DNA of 64,000 nucleotides. Source: Epichloe hybrida. Its lineage: Eukaryota > Ascomycota > Sordariomycetes > Hypocreales > Clavicipitaceae. The translations under genes were made by a program, and so were the position numbers. The stretch covers positions 930,001 through 994,000 of the forward strand of contig JAFEKR010000020.1 in the NCBI GenBank assembly GCA_019022495.1, read 5' to 3'. Each line of letters opens with the position of its first letter. Position 1 is the stretch's first letter. Below are positions 45,301-56,242 of the stretch, in pieces. The notes below the pieces were generated by a model that was not told the origin of the DNA, did no database searches, and worked only from the letters and a program-made list of their open reading frames with translations.

Positions 45301-48300
45301 TAGGCACTAGATTATTTTACCTATAAAAGTACTAAACATATAACTAAGAAGCATAGGGAAAGTAATAATAAAGCTATGTCTCCTAATATAATACTAGTTT
45401 AATTAGCATAGACCTAGGAATGTAATCTCGCTGTGAAATACCCTATAGATAATAGAATAAGAATGTAGGTATCTTTATAATAAGATAACTAGTGGTTAGC
45501 TATGTAAGCGCTGTTTAATATAAGCGCATAGTCTTTAATAATTTATCTAAAATTAGTGTTAAAAAAGAATTAGGAAAATGTAATTTAATTAGATAGGATA
45601 TTAGAGAGTGTAAGCAAAAAAGTAATTCTATATTAAGGAATTCTAAAAAAATTAGTTAAGATAAAAGATAGTATAGGATTTACAAAGGTTTACTAAGTTA
45701 GCTACTTTATTGCTAATATAGGTAAAGGGATAATTCTAGGTATAGACTAGATTAAAGAGTATTTACCTATAATTATATATTAGGAGCATAAATACTAAAG
45801 ATATCTAGTAATAATAAAATATCTCTCTTTTACTTATAGTAAGCGGTAAGTATATAAAGAGAAAAAAATAGTAGTAGTTACTTTATTATTAGGAGTAATA
45901 AAGATTAGGCTAAGTATTCTAGAAAATAAAAATTAAAAAGGAAAAGGAGAAGGCTAATTAAAGGACCTAGTAATAATAGATATATAAATAAATAGTAAAG
46001 TAGCTATGTAAATTCTTAAGTATACTTATTTATAGTAAAAAAGTAAAGGTATTATAGTTATACTAATTTTAGAAAACATAAGTAGCAAAGAAACCACATT
46101 AAATTAGGATAAGAGCACTAAGTGCCTTATACTAATAATCCTAGAAAAATATAGGGAGTTTATAGATATTTTTTCTAAAGAGTTAGTAAGTAAGCTTCCT
46201 AAACTAGGAGGTTGCACTTATATAATTAAATTAGAAGAAGGGAAAACACTACCTTAGGGGCCTATATATAATTTAGCTAAAAGGGAGCTAGAGGTTCTTA
46301 GAGAGTACCTTATAAGTATATAGCTTAAAGGGTAAATTAAAAGATTAGTTAGCTTAGCTAGAGCCCTGATTTTATTTGTTCTAAAGAAAGGAGGGAAATT
46401 AAGGCTTTATATAAATTATAGGGGCCTAAATAAGATTATAATTAAGAATAAGGCCCCTTTACCCCTTATCGCTGAAATTCTTAATTAATTAGTAAGTGTA
46501 GTTATTTTTATAGTCCTAGATTTAAAAGATATATACTACTAGCTACGTATTCGCTTAGGTAATAAGTGGAAAATAGCGTTCTATTATTAATATAACTACT
46601 TTAAATATCTAGTAATGCTATTTAGACTAGTTAATACACTAGTGACTTTTTAGGAGTATATTAATAATGCTCTTAAAGGACTTATTAATAAGACCTATAT
46701 TATCTATCTAGATAATACGCTAATATATAGTAGTAAGGTTAAAGATTATATAGAGCATATTAAATAAGTTTTACATAGGTTTAAAGAGGCAAGTCTTTTT
46801 ATTAACCTTAAGAAGTGTTAATTTTTAGTTAAGGAAGTTAAATTTTTAGGCTTTAAGATATTAGAGAAAGGTATTATAATAGACCTAGTAAGAGTTAAAG
46901 TAATTATAACCTAGCTAATACCACGTAGCGTTTTTAATATTTAGTTATTTCTTGGTTTTACTAGATTTTACTACTATTTTATTAAATAGTATAGTAAAGT
47001 TATTATTTTATTAATAGATTGCCTTAGAGAGAATTAACTAGCAATATTTAAACTAGAACCCTATAAGATAGTAGTGTTTAGAGAACTTTAATAAAGATTT
47101 TAGGAAGCGCTAATTTTAGTGTATTTTAACTTACTTGCGTATCTTAGAGTAAAGACAAATATATCTAAATATGCAATTAGGGCTATACTTATAATATTAG
47201 TGCTAGGTTACTAGCACTTAGTTATGTTTATGTTAAGAAAGATAACTAATACTAAATTACAATATTTAACACCTAATAGCAAATTATTAGCTATCTAAGA
47301 GGCTTTTTATATATAGAGACTCTATCTTACTTATTTAGCTTATATAATTAAAGTTATTATAGATTATTTAAACTATAAGTACCTTACTATAAAGCCTAAG
47401 CTTACTAGTAAGTAAGTAACTACGCTTAATAAGCTTTATCCTTTTAACTTTAAGATTATATATTATATAGGGAAATTAAATCCTACTAACTTACTTTTAA
47501 GAAGACTAGATTTTATAAGTAAGGTAAGGAAAGAGAAAGTAATAACTATATAACTTCTTACCTTTTTATCTAAATTTATAAATACTAAGAGATAGGAACA
47601 CTATAGTAATATTATTAATGCTATAGGCTTCACAAAAACATTACTTAATATAACTAATAGTTAGTTATAATAACACTACGATAATACTACTAATATCTAG
47701 GGTTTTAAAAAATTATAACTTAACTATATTCCTAAAGAACCTAATAATCTAGATAATCTTAGAAAAGTTATATTAGTAAGGTTATTTAATACTTTTTATA
47801 CTTTAGTTATAAGCAATAAGCTAGCTATAGTAATACTATTAGTACCTAGCGTATACATTATTTATTACTTAATTATTTTAATTTTCCTATTAGACTAGCT
47901 ATTACTAATAGGGATAAACTAGCATAGGTTATTACTAGTAAGTAGCAAGGGCACCCCTTAAAAACATTACTTATCTATATCCCTATAAGACTAAAAGCAT
48001 CTATTAAACTAATTACTTATAAAGATATTATAGCTAGAATCTAATCTATTTAGAGAACCTCTTCTAAGTTTAACTTTAACTTTTTAGAAAAGAGCTTAGA
48101 ATTAAAACCCCTAATTTAAGTCTTATTATATAAAGCATAGTAAGGCAATGACTTTACTATAGGTTAATTAAAGTTACTTAAAAGCAGTAATTTAGCTATA
48201 TCCTAGATATAGTTAATTAGACCCTTTAAGCTATTAATATTTAAGAATTATATTTTTATTTCTCTAGGTATAAGAAAAGAAATTTTATTACTAACTTATA

Positions 48301-49620
48301 ATAACCTTACTACTAGGCACTAAGGAGTAAGTAAAACTCTTTATTAGATTATAAACTAATATTATTAGCTAATAATAAAGAAAGATATAAAGGTATATAT
48401 TAGCACTTATGTAAATTATTAGACTTTAAAACTAAGGCATTATAAACCATATAGTAAGCTAGCTATATTACTAGTGCCTAATTGCCTCTTTTAAGAATTA
48501 TTAATGGATTTCATTACTAAACTTCTACTAGTAAAAGATTTAAATTAAACCTATAATATAATTTTAGTTATTATTAACTATTTTATAAAATACAGTATTT
48601 ATATCCCTATTTTAATATAACTAACTAGCAATAGGCTAGTAACTATATTCTTAGAATATATTTTTAGAGACTATAGAGCCCTAGAAGGTATTATAATAGA
48701 CTAAGGTTTTATATTTACTAGTGGTTTTTAGATAACTTTTTACTATTTTCTTATAATAAAGCAGCTACTTAGCACCGCTTTTTATCCCTAGATAAATAGT
48801 TAGATAAAATATTTAAACTAGGTCTTAGAATATTATTTAAGGGCTTTTACTTATACTAAATAGACTAATTAGGCAAATAACCTATTAATAGCGTAATTTG
48901 CGTATAATATAAGCAATCACTTAACGTATAGCTACACACTAGTAAAGGCATTATAAGGTTATAATCCTAGAGGTCTATAGTAAGTAATAGTAAATATCCC
49001 TTTAGTAAATAATTAAGCTAAAAGTAGGATTTTAGCACTAAGAGAGAAGTATACTATAATTAAGTAGCTTTTAAGTAACTTATAGACTTAGTATAAAAAA
49101 TATTATAACTAGAAGAGAACTTTAATAAGGTTTAAAGTTAATAACTATATTTTATTATTAATAAAAAATATTAACCTAAGACACCCTAGTAAGAAGCTAG
49201 CTATAAAGTATCTAGGCCCTTATAAGATTAAAAAGGTAATTAGAAGTTATAGATTAGCATATTAATTAAAATTACTACCTAGGACTTAATTATATAATAT
49301 ATTTAATATTACTAGTCTTAAACCTTTTAAAGAGAACTTAATAGATATAGAAAATATATCCTTACTATAAGATACTATTAAAGATAATAAATAAGAGTTT
49401 AAAGTTAAGAGAATTATTTTATATTACTATAATAAAAGGCATTATAAATATCTAGTTAAATAAAAGGGCTATAATACTTTAAAGAATTCTTAGGTATTAA
49501 AAAGGGATTTTATTACTAGAGAAATTATTAATAACTATAAGTAATAGCTAAGTAATAAAGTTAATATAAGGTAGTTATATCTTATAACTTAACACACTAA
49601 AGATATTAGAAAATAAAGTT
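45301..49620 (+). pseudogene. Chromovirus pol remnant (PR-RT-RH-IN-chromodomain)
   Basis: Degenerate polyprotein. RT is clearest at about 46370-46770: [43 protein letters not shown], and YIIYLDNTLIYS (the YLDD box mutated in its second Asp). RNase H traces follow near 47100-47400. Integrase zinc-finger and core traces are at about 48300-48560 (VYISTYVNY, ELLMDFITKL). Near 49390-49510 a segment EFKVKRIILYY and HYKYLVK-stop-KGYNTL matches the chromodomain that directs chromoviruses to heterochromatin. Stops are at many Gln/Trp positions. Confidence 0.82.
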
Positions 49621-51473
49621 AATTTACTTAGATAACTTAAATAATCTATTATATAGCTACTAAGTACTTATCCCTTTATAATAGAGTTAGCCCTTAAGAC
49701 TACTAGTCCCTTATTATTATTAGTAGCTATAGAAGCTATAGAGAAAGAGGCCTTAGAAGTATCTTTATTATTAGAATCTCTCTCTCTATATATATAAACC
49801 TAAAGTGCACTAAGGAGCTTAATAAGACTAATATATTTAAGTAAATTAATAGTATTTAGTATAAACTACTAGTAAGTTAGTTAAGTATTAGCTATATATA
49901 TTAAGAAAGCTTACCTTTAGGATATTCTAAGCTATAAAGTAAAGATAGTTTATAATATTAATCTAAGTCTCTAGATTTATAGTATTACTTAGTAATACTA
50001 TTATAGTATATTTATTATATTTTACCTTATAAGTAGTATTAGTAAATATTTAAGCATAGTAAATATAACTATACTTATTAGAATTTTTATAAACTAAGAT
50101 AGTATTCTATAGCTTTTTCTTTATTTTTATAATAGGCTAGTAGTAAGTTAGTAGTAATCTAGTGTCTAGGAAATAGGATTATACTTACTTTATTTTAATA
50201 GTAATAGCTACCTTTAGGAGTAGCTTTAATAAGTTTAAATAGCCTATTATAAAGCTATATAATTTAAGCTAAAGTCTAGTAATATATTAGTAATAACTAG
50301 GTAGATTTTAGTTAAGAAAGATATACTATAATATAGTTTTTATTATTTTAGAAGTAATAAGTATATTTTATTAAATAGCCTATTAAATATTAGCTATAAA
50401 GAAGTAGTAAGTAAGTAAAGATATTATACTTAAAGACTTATTATATTTAGCTAGGAAGGTTTTTTTATTAATAAGGTATCCTAGAATCTTATAAGTACTA
50501 TTTTTTAGGAGAATATTTTATATTATTACTTACTAATAATAGTATATATAAGAATTTTCTTTAAAGTTATTTTACTAGTAATAAGTTAGTAATAAAGACA
50601 CTATAAGGATATAATAAACTTATAATAAGATTTTAGAAGAAGTTTACTTTTAAGGAGACTTTATAGGAGATTTCTTAGTTAATAGATTTTCTTAAGGTAT
50701 TAATAAAGGTAAAGTTTAAGCATAAGACTTAGATATAGTAAACTAGCTATAAGTTAGCTATAATAGACTAGATAAGGAAGTTATACTAATAAGAGTATAA
50801 ACTTATAAGCTAGATAAGAGTAAGAAACTAAGATAAATAAGGATAAATAATAATAATAATTAGGGGCTAAAAGAGATTAGTAACTACTAAGTAATAGTAA
50901 TAAGAGAGCTACTACTTAGCTAGTAAGGGTAACTTATAAGGTTAAGGGATATTATAAAAGAAAGGAAAAGTATAAAAGGGGGGAAAAATTAGTCTCTTTT
51001 ATATTAACCCTAGACCCCTTAAGTAATTTAATACACTATATATAGGTAATTTATAAATTATAATAATAACTATTAGCACTACTAAACATATATATGCCTA
51101 ATAGCTATAAGCTTATAGTAACTATAATATAAGCCCTCTAGTTAGACTATTTAGAACCCTAGTATTAAGTACCTTATTTATTTAACTAATTATAAAAATT
51201 AACATAGGTTATTTATATTATTTTTTCTAGCTATATAATAGGTAATAATATTTGTTTTACTATAGTAAAGCTACGTGTAAGCTACTATTAGAACATTACT
51301 AACTATAATAAGGGGTTATTTTTAATTAGTGGCATTATTATTATTATTTCTTTTTATTTACCTATGTATCTAGATATAAGGTGCCTTATTTTATTTTTTC
51401 CTTATAAAGCTCTAATATAGTAACTACGCCCTAAGTAAGTAGCTTATTTTATAATTAAGGTTAATTATATATA
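49621..51473. other. Unassigned 1.85-kb tail inside chromovirus
   Basis: Between the chromodomain trace and the purine tract before the 3' LTR. Very AT-rich; no domain or further element ends recognised. Longer than usual for a 3' untranslated part, so it may hold an extra reading frame or another insertion masked by mutation. Confidence 0.4.
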
Positions 51474-51485
51474 GGGGGGGTATTA

Positions 51486-51755
51486 TATTAGGAGCGTAAA
51501 GGTTAAAGATAGGATATTTATTAAAGTAAGTCTTTAGAGAACCTTTAGGCTATGTAAATAATAAAGAGGCTAGCTAGCTATAAGATAGCTATATGCTTAT
51601 AAAGCAGGGTATTTATTAAAGACTACGCATATTATTAGTACTAGGTTAGAGATTAAAACCTTCACGCACCCGCCCTAAGCTAGCATCTATCTAGCAGTGA
51701 CTACAATAGTCTTAGCCATTACTTCGTTCTTAACCTTTTAGTGCAAGCCGTGACA
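51486..51755 (+). repeat. 3' LTR of chromovirus
   Basis: 270 bp, begins tatta and ends tgaca. Differences from the 5' LTR are nearly all C/T or G/A transitions. The last 110 bp still contain many CA and CG steps (for example cttcacgcacccgcc), unlike anything around them. Confidence 0.92.
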
Positions 51756-51760
51756 CTTCT

Positions 51761-52910
51761 CTCCTAGAGTTACTATAAGTAAGTTATTTATTAGGTTTTA
51801 TAAGGGGATAATAATATTACTACTTTTCTCTCTTTTCTCTAGCTTTTAACTTATAGCTTTTAATCTCTCTTATAGGTTCTCCTTTAGATATCTCTTAATA
51901 TTATCTTTAGAGTTTTTCCTAACTTCCTAATCCTTAGGAGTAGCCTCTAGCTTATAAAGAGCTTTAAATAAATTATAGAATTCCTACTACTTTAATACAT
52001 TATAAACGTTATAACTAGAGTATTTAGGGTACTTCCTTTACTCTAATCTATTTTAACTATTTAATCTATTAGTAGTAATAGCATTATTAGCTAATTTTAT
52101 TATTATTAAGCTCTAAGAAGCTTTATAGTCTCTTTTAAACTTACTAACTACCTTAAGAAAGCTATTATTCTTTCCTTTACTTTAGTATTAAAGTTAAGAG
52201 AGTCTTATATATTCTTTAAAAGAGTCTTATAAATATACTTCCTAATCTTTAGTATTTACTTTAATAGGTTTATATACTTTATAAGGTTAAATTAAAGCTC
52301 TTTATATTTAAAGTTAAATTAGTCCTTTATATCTTTATAAGTAATCTTTTAATCTTTAAGAGTATTAAGGTTATCTAGTGTAATCTTTAGTCTTAGACCT
52401 CTCTAGGGGTATATAGGTATTATAGGTTCTTTAAGTAATTTAACCTTATTAGGATTAATATACTCCTAAATACTATATAATTTTATATAGTTCTTAACCT
52501 AGGTAAACCACTTAATTTAATCCTTCTTTAATAATAATACTATATTTAAAGTTTCTTTAGATATTATAAAGGGGAATATATTAGTTAACTAAAGTATAAG
52601 ATAAGGGTTTTAACTAATTAATATAATAAAGGGGTAATTATCTTATAATATAAGTAAGCATTAATTAATAATATTTAATAAAGCTTATATCTTTAATAAT
52701 AATTAATAAAAATAGTAATAAAAGCCTCCTAGGCTTATAACTATTAAGATAAGGGTAAAAAAGGATAATAGAAAGTGTTTAATTTAGTTAATTAGAGGTA
52801 TAAATAGCACCTAACTTTTATACCTAAAAGGTATATAGTATACTATAGTAATAACTAGTTTACAGAGGTACTTCTAATATATTGTATTTACTAATGTCTA
52901 ACCTTGCGTT
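51761..52910 (-). mobile_element. Ty1/copia element, 5' part with gag (degenerate)
   Basis: The other half of the split copia element. Minus-strand frame at about 52540-52060 shows copia gag traces (IKWFT, KNYIKLYSI, EYINPNKVKLLKEPIIPIYP and GLRLKITLDNLNTL), with TAG/TAA in place of Gln/Trp. The 5' LTR should lie between about 52560 and 52910 but its ends could not be fixed. Confidence 0.75.
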
Positions 52911-53326
52911 TTATCCCTATTAATGCGCGCTGCCCTCATATAACCTATGCTTCAAGGGAGCTCTCCCTGACACAAGGACATGGCTGCCAATAATTACATA
53001 TGTGACATGAACTCTGCCACCATTGACCAAGCACATGAGAAGATTTTTCTTGCGTCTTGCCACAGCCGCCGACCAGCCGCCAGCCCAATAGGACAACAAA
53101 ACCGAGAAAAGCACCCAAAATTTCTCCTTCTTCTTCGCCTTCGTGTTAAGAATCCTTTGCTGCGCAACCCTCTCCTCTTTACTCATCACCTTGATAGTGC
53201 ATGTACAGTTTTTGATTATACAAGCCGCTCATCCCAGCGTCAACGTAGTACATACAATTCATCCCGTCCCGTCGGGTACAACATCGTCCGCGCTGTCATT
53301 CCATGACTGCCTCTCATGCCAACTGC
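52911..53326. other. COQ3 3' flank
   Basis: Ordinary composition resumes sharply here. No gene supported. Confidence 0.4.
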
Positions 53327-54247
53327 TTACTTCATGCCGGTGCTCCTCCTCACGGCAAAAAAGTAGTTGCCAACCTTCTCGCCCCCCCGCACTTCCTTCC
53401 ATCCCAGCCCTGGAACATACATGACGCCCATGACTCTAGGACTGTCCCAACCCTGGCCTATGAAGAACCGCCGCAGCTCCTCCTCGTTGATGTACTTGTC
53501 CCAATCGTGAGTCCCGCGCGGAACGATGCGCAAAAGATCCTCTGCCAGCAGATTTGTCGTGAACCAGCTCATCCACGTTCTCGCAATCGTGCTCATGACC
53601 AGCCACCCACCGGGTTTGACAAACGGCCGGACTCGTTGCAGGAAGGGACCTGGCTCGTCGACATGCTCAATGACTTCGAATAAGGTGACGACGTCGTAGC
53701 GATCCTTGTTCTCCCGCGGCACCTCGAGTTCCTCGATCGAGTTCTGTCTGTAAAAGAGCTTGCCGCTTAGCGACGGATCCTTCTTTGCATGAGCCTTGGC
53801 AACGGACAGGACGGAGGGTGTCGGGTCAATCGCTGTGACTCGTTTCGTTGTGGGCAGCCGCGCAGCACTTTCAGCAAAGATGCCACCACCGCAGCCGATA
53901 TCGAGGTAGGTCAAGGCCGAATCTTGTAACCTGGAAGCTGCCGTCTCGGGTCGCGATTGTAGGCAGCCCCTAATGAAGTCCTGCCGCACCGGGTTCATCA
54001 GGTGCAGAAGCCGGGACGAGCCGTGAGAATCCCACCACTCGGAAGCGAGGGCATTGAAATGCGAGACCTCCTGGGGGTTTACGGATGAAGAGGTCGAATG
54101 CCATTGCTGGCTCGTGGGCGGGCAAGCTTTGTCCGAGTGTACGCGGGGACAGGCGTTGCCTCGCGCAGGGGCGCTCGAGTGCGGTGTCCTCACACGACCG
54201 AGGACGCGACCGACTGTTCTCAACGGCGGCGTCATGGGCGCTGTCAT
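53327..54247 (-). CDS. COQ3: COQ3 O-methyltransferase (ubiquinone synthesis)
   Basis: A 306-residue mitochondrial SAM-dependent O-methyltransferase that performs both O-methylations in coenzyme Q synthesis. The N-terminal 50 residues are rich in Arg/Ser/Pro, a presequence. Then SSSVNPQEVSHFNALASEWWD and MNPVRQDFI, conserved in UbiG/Coq3; SAM motif I LDIGCGGGIFAESAARL (about residues 115-130), AIDPTPSVLSVAKAHA, VVTLFEVIEHVDEP, and VKPGGWLVMSTIART. Single exon, intact. A second in-frame Met at 54235 is possible. It is divergent from RIB3, 500 bp apart, with an 8-bp tandem repeat between. Confidence 0.93.
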   Translation of the reverse strand: MTAPMTPPLRTVGRVLGRVRTPHSSAPARGNACPRVHSDKACPPTSQQWHSTSSSVNPQEVSHFNALASEWWDSHGSSRLLHLMNPVRQDFIRGCLQSRPETAASRLQDSALTYLDIGCGGGIFAESAARLPTTKRVTAIDPTPSVLSVAKAHAKKDPSLSGKLFYRQNSIEELEVPRENKDRYDVVTLFEVIEHVDEPGPFLQRVRPFVKPGGWLVMSTIARTWMSWFTTNLLAEDLLRIVPRGTHDWDKYINEEELRRFFIGQGWDSPRVMGVMYVPGLGWKEVRGGEKVGNYFFAVRRSTGMK

Positions 54248-54538
54248 GGGCGCTCAAGCTGATGCTGTCGAGGAACAGAGCTGGTTAGAAGTAGAAGCTG
54301 GAGGAGGGCGGAAGTCTGTGGGATATTATGAATTTCGTGAACTACCAGACCAGACCACACCAGCGACCAGCAGCAAGCACCCACCTGCGACTCTGCGAGT
54401 AAAAAAAGGCAGGCGCCGAGGACCCACTTGTGTGAGCGAGCTTCTGACCCGTCAATTGACGATGCCGCCCGGCACCGAGGAAAGCAGCCGCCCACCCGGT
54501 CGGTTCCTTCCCCTCCAGCACCCGCCAACGCCAACCAG

Positions 54539-54632
54539 CCCACCACTGCACCACTGCACCACTGCACCACTGCACCACTGCACCACTGCACCACTGCACC
54601 ACTGCACCACTGCACCACTGCACCACTGCACC
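54539..54632. repeat. 8-bp tandem repeat (ccactgca x ~11)
   Basis: About eleven near-perfect copies in the COQ3-RIB3 divergent promoter region. Open frames through it on both strands are artefacts of the repeat. Confidence 0.95.
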
Positions 54633-54746
54633 ACCGCCGCTGCTCACGGTTTGTTCCTCCAGTCATAAAGACAAAGCGACATCTCGTCACGGGCCCGGCT
54701 TCAGTCCTCTCGATACCTCCAATTCTCTCCGTCCTCACAACCCAAC

Positions 54747-55563
54747 ATGATGCCTGCTTCAACGATACCGACGAGTCAGTTCGACTCCATCCCCGACACA
54801 ATCGAGGCTTTCCGTAAGTAGCCGCCCGGGCGTGTGCCTGCATTCGTCATACGATGCAGTCTGTCTGCCCGTCTGTCTGTCCAATCTGCATGTACCCGTA
54901 CCAGCCGGCGCTGAACAAAGTCCTTCCCCAGGCCGAGGTGAATTCATCCTGGCCCTCGACGACCCCGGCCGCGAGAATGAGGCCGATCTGATCATTGCCG
55001 CCGAGGACGTCACCACCGAACAGATGGCCTGGATGGTCCGCTACACCTCTGGCCTCATCTGCGCGCCCATCATGCCCTCGCGCGCCGACGCCCTCGAGCT
55101 GCCCGTCATGGTCTCGGCCAGCCAGGACTCCCGCGGCACCGCCTACACCATCTCCGTCGACGCCGCCCACGAGTCCGTCACCACAGGCATCAGTGCCCAC
55201 GACCGAGCCCTCTGCTGCCGCTCCCTCGCCAACCCCGAGTCCTCTTCCACCACCTTCATCCGCCCCGGTCACATCCTGCCCCTGCGCGCCGCCCCCGGCG
55301 GCGTCCGCCAACGAAGAGGCCATACCGAGGCCGCCATCGAGCTCTGCCGTCTCGCCGGCAAGAACCCTGCCGCCGCCATCGCCGAGCTCGTCGAGGACGG
55401 CGAACCCACGCCCGGACAGCCCACTCTCACCCGAGCTGGCATGATGAGGGGCGAAGAGAACATCGCCTTTGCCAGAAAGTGGGGTCTCAAGGTCTGCACC
55501 ATTGCCGATCTCGTCGAGCACGTTGAGAAGATGGAGGGAAAGCTCAAGTCAAATGGGGTGTAG
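54747..55563 (+). CDS. RIB3: 3,4-dihydroxy-2-butanone 4-phosphate synthase
   Basis: A 232-residue enzyme that turns ribulose 5-phosphate into DHBP and formate, the four-carbon input for riboflavin. Exons 54747-54813 and 54932-55563; the first exon (MMPASTIPTSQFDSIPDTIEAF) joins to RRGEFILALDDPGRENEADL. Conserved motifs: GRENEADLIIAAED (Mg and substrate binding Glu/Asp), MVRYTSGLICAP, TGISAHDRA, and RRGHTEAAIELCRLAG (His for Mg binding). Length matches RibB/Rib3 (about 210-235). The intron contains a (GTCT)n stretch. Strongly biased to C-ending codons, as expected for a well-expressed gene. Confidence 0.93.
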
Positions 55564-56242
55564 GAGGAAACTTAAAGGAAGAAATACCATGTGTTACAAG
55601 ACGAAGAGAAGGAAACCCACAAGAAAAAATAAAAATTTGAGAAAGGAATGCCGCCTCCGACCAAACGCGGACTTGCAGTGACGACGACCTTCCGAAAATA
55701 TTCAAGGGGGGAGAAGGAGTATAGGGAACAGAAAGTACCCAATTCCATTTGGTCGGCTATTGATGAAAGGTCCCCTGGGGACCCCTCTGTATCTAGTTTT
55801 CGCAGTGTTCGCTTCTCTACACTGTATGGGGATTGCAATCTACGAAACGAGGTTGTTTCTAAAGCAAAGGGGCTGCGCACCAATGCACTTTTGGTTTTAC
55901 TTTTCCCGGGTTCCACTGATTTGTTCGAGCCCTCTTCTGTGTATAGAAGTTATTATTCTTGCATACGTCTCAATAAAGCATGTATTTGACACTGGAAAGA
56001 AAGCAGAGGTGATAATAAAACTCGCAGATTTTTCGTACCCCCAATCCCAGAGTGCGATGTATGCATGTTCCATGTTCCATTGTACGTGTACGCCTACGAA
56101 TGCTGTCATGATGCATGCTTTGAGAGAAGGGAGTAAAAGAAAGAGAGATATCAAACGCCTCGACAAAGAATGAATACATGCCGTGAGTATGAAGACGAAG
56201 AAATCGAGGCAACACGCCAGGGGAGGAGGGGGATAAATCGAC
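55564..56242. other. Convergent intergenic region
   Basis: Between RIB3 and the ataxin-10-like gene. No gene or repeat supported. Confidence 0.4.

Larger units (their letters stand above)
41956..51755 (+). mobile_element. Complete Ty3/gypsy chromovirus (RIP-inactivated)
   Basis: A 9.8-kb LTR retrotransposon (about 7.9 kb without the inserted hAT-like element), bordered by the perfect 5-bp target duplication cttct (41951-41955 and 51756-51760). It has 270-bp LTRs, degenerate gag and pol on the plus strand, a chromodomain trace after integrase, and a G-rich purine tract (51474-51480) just before the 3' LTR. The host sequence on both sides is the minus-strand copia element, whose gag lies right and pol left, proving the insertion. 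All reading frames carry many stops, so it cannot move by itself. Confidence 0.92.
36780..52910. mobile_element. RIP-mutated nested transposon block
   Basis: About 16 kb of very AT-rich sequence with abrupt ends at about 36770 and 52910. TA steps are common, CA/TG steps are rare, and coding traces of transposons are interrupted by many TAG/TAA codons where Gln or Trp are expected; this is the mark of repeat-induced point mutation. Four elements can be separated: a gypsy gag fragment (left edge), a minus-strand Ty1/copia element split in two, a complete plus-strand Ty3/gypsy chromovirus inserted in it, and a hAT-like element inserted in the chromovirus. No intact gene remains. The region is probably heterochromatin. 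Confidence 0.93.

Noticed and set aside
36780..52910. Inserted mitochondrial DNA as the cause of the AT-rich block
   Set aside because: Retrotransposon protein traces, LTRs and target duplications explain it; the remaining codons show C-to-T type stops rather than mitochondrial genes. A centromeric location remains possible but cannot be shown.
54244..54843. Open frames of 130-200 codons on both strands around the COQ3-RIB3 spacer
   Set aside because: They are made open by the 8-bp tandem repeat and overlap both real gene starts.
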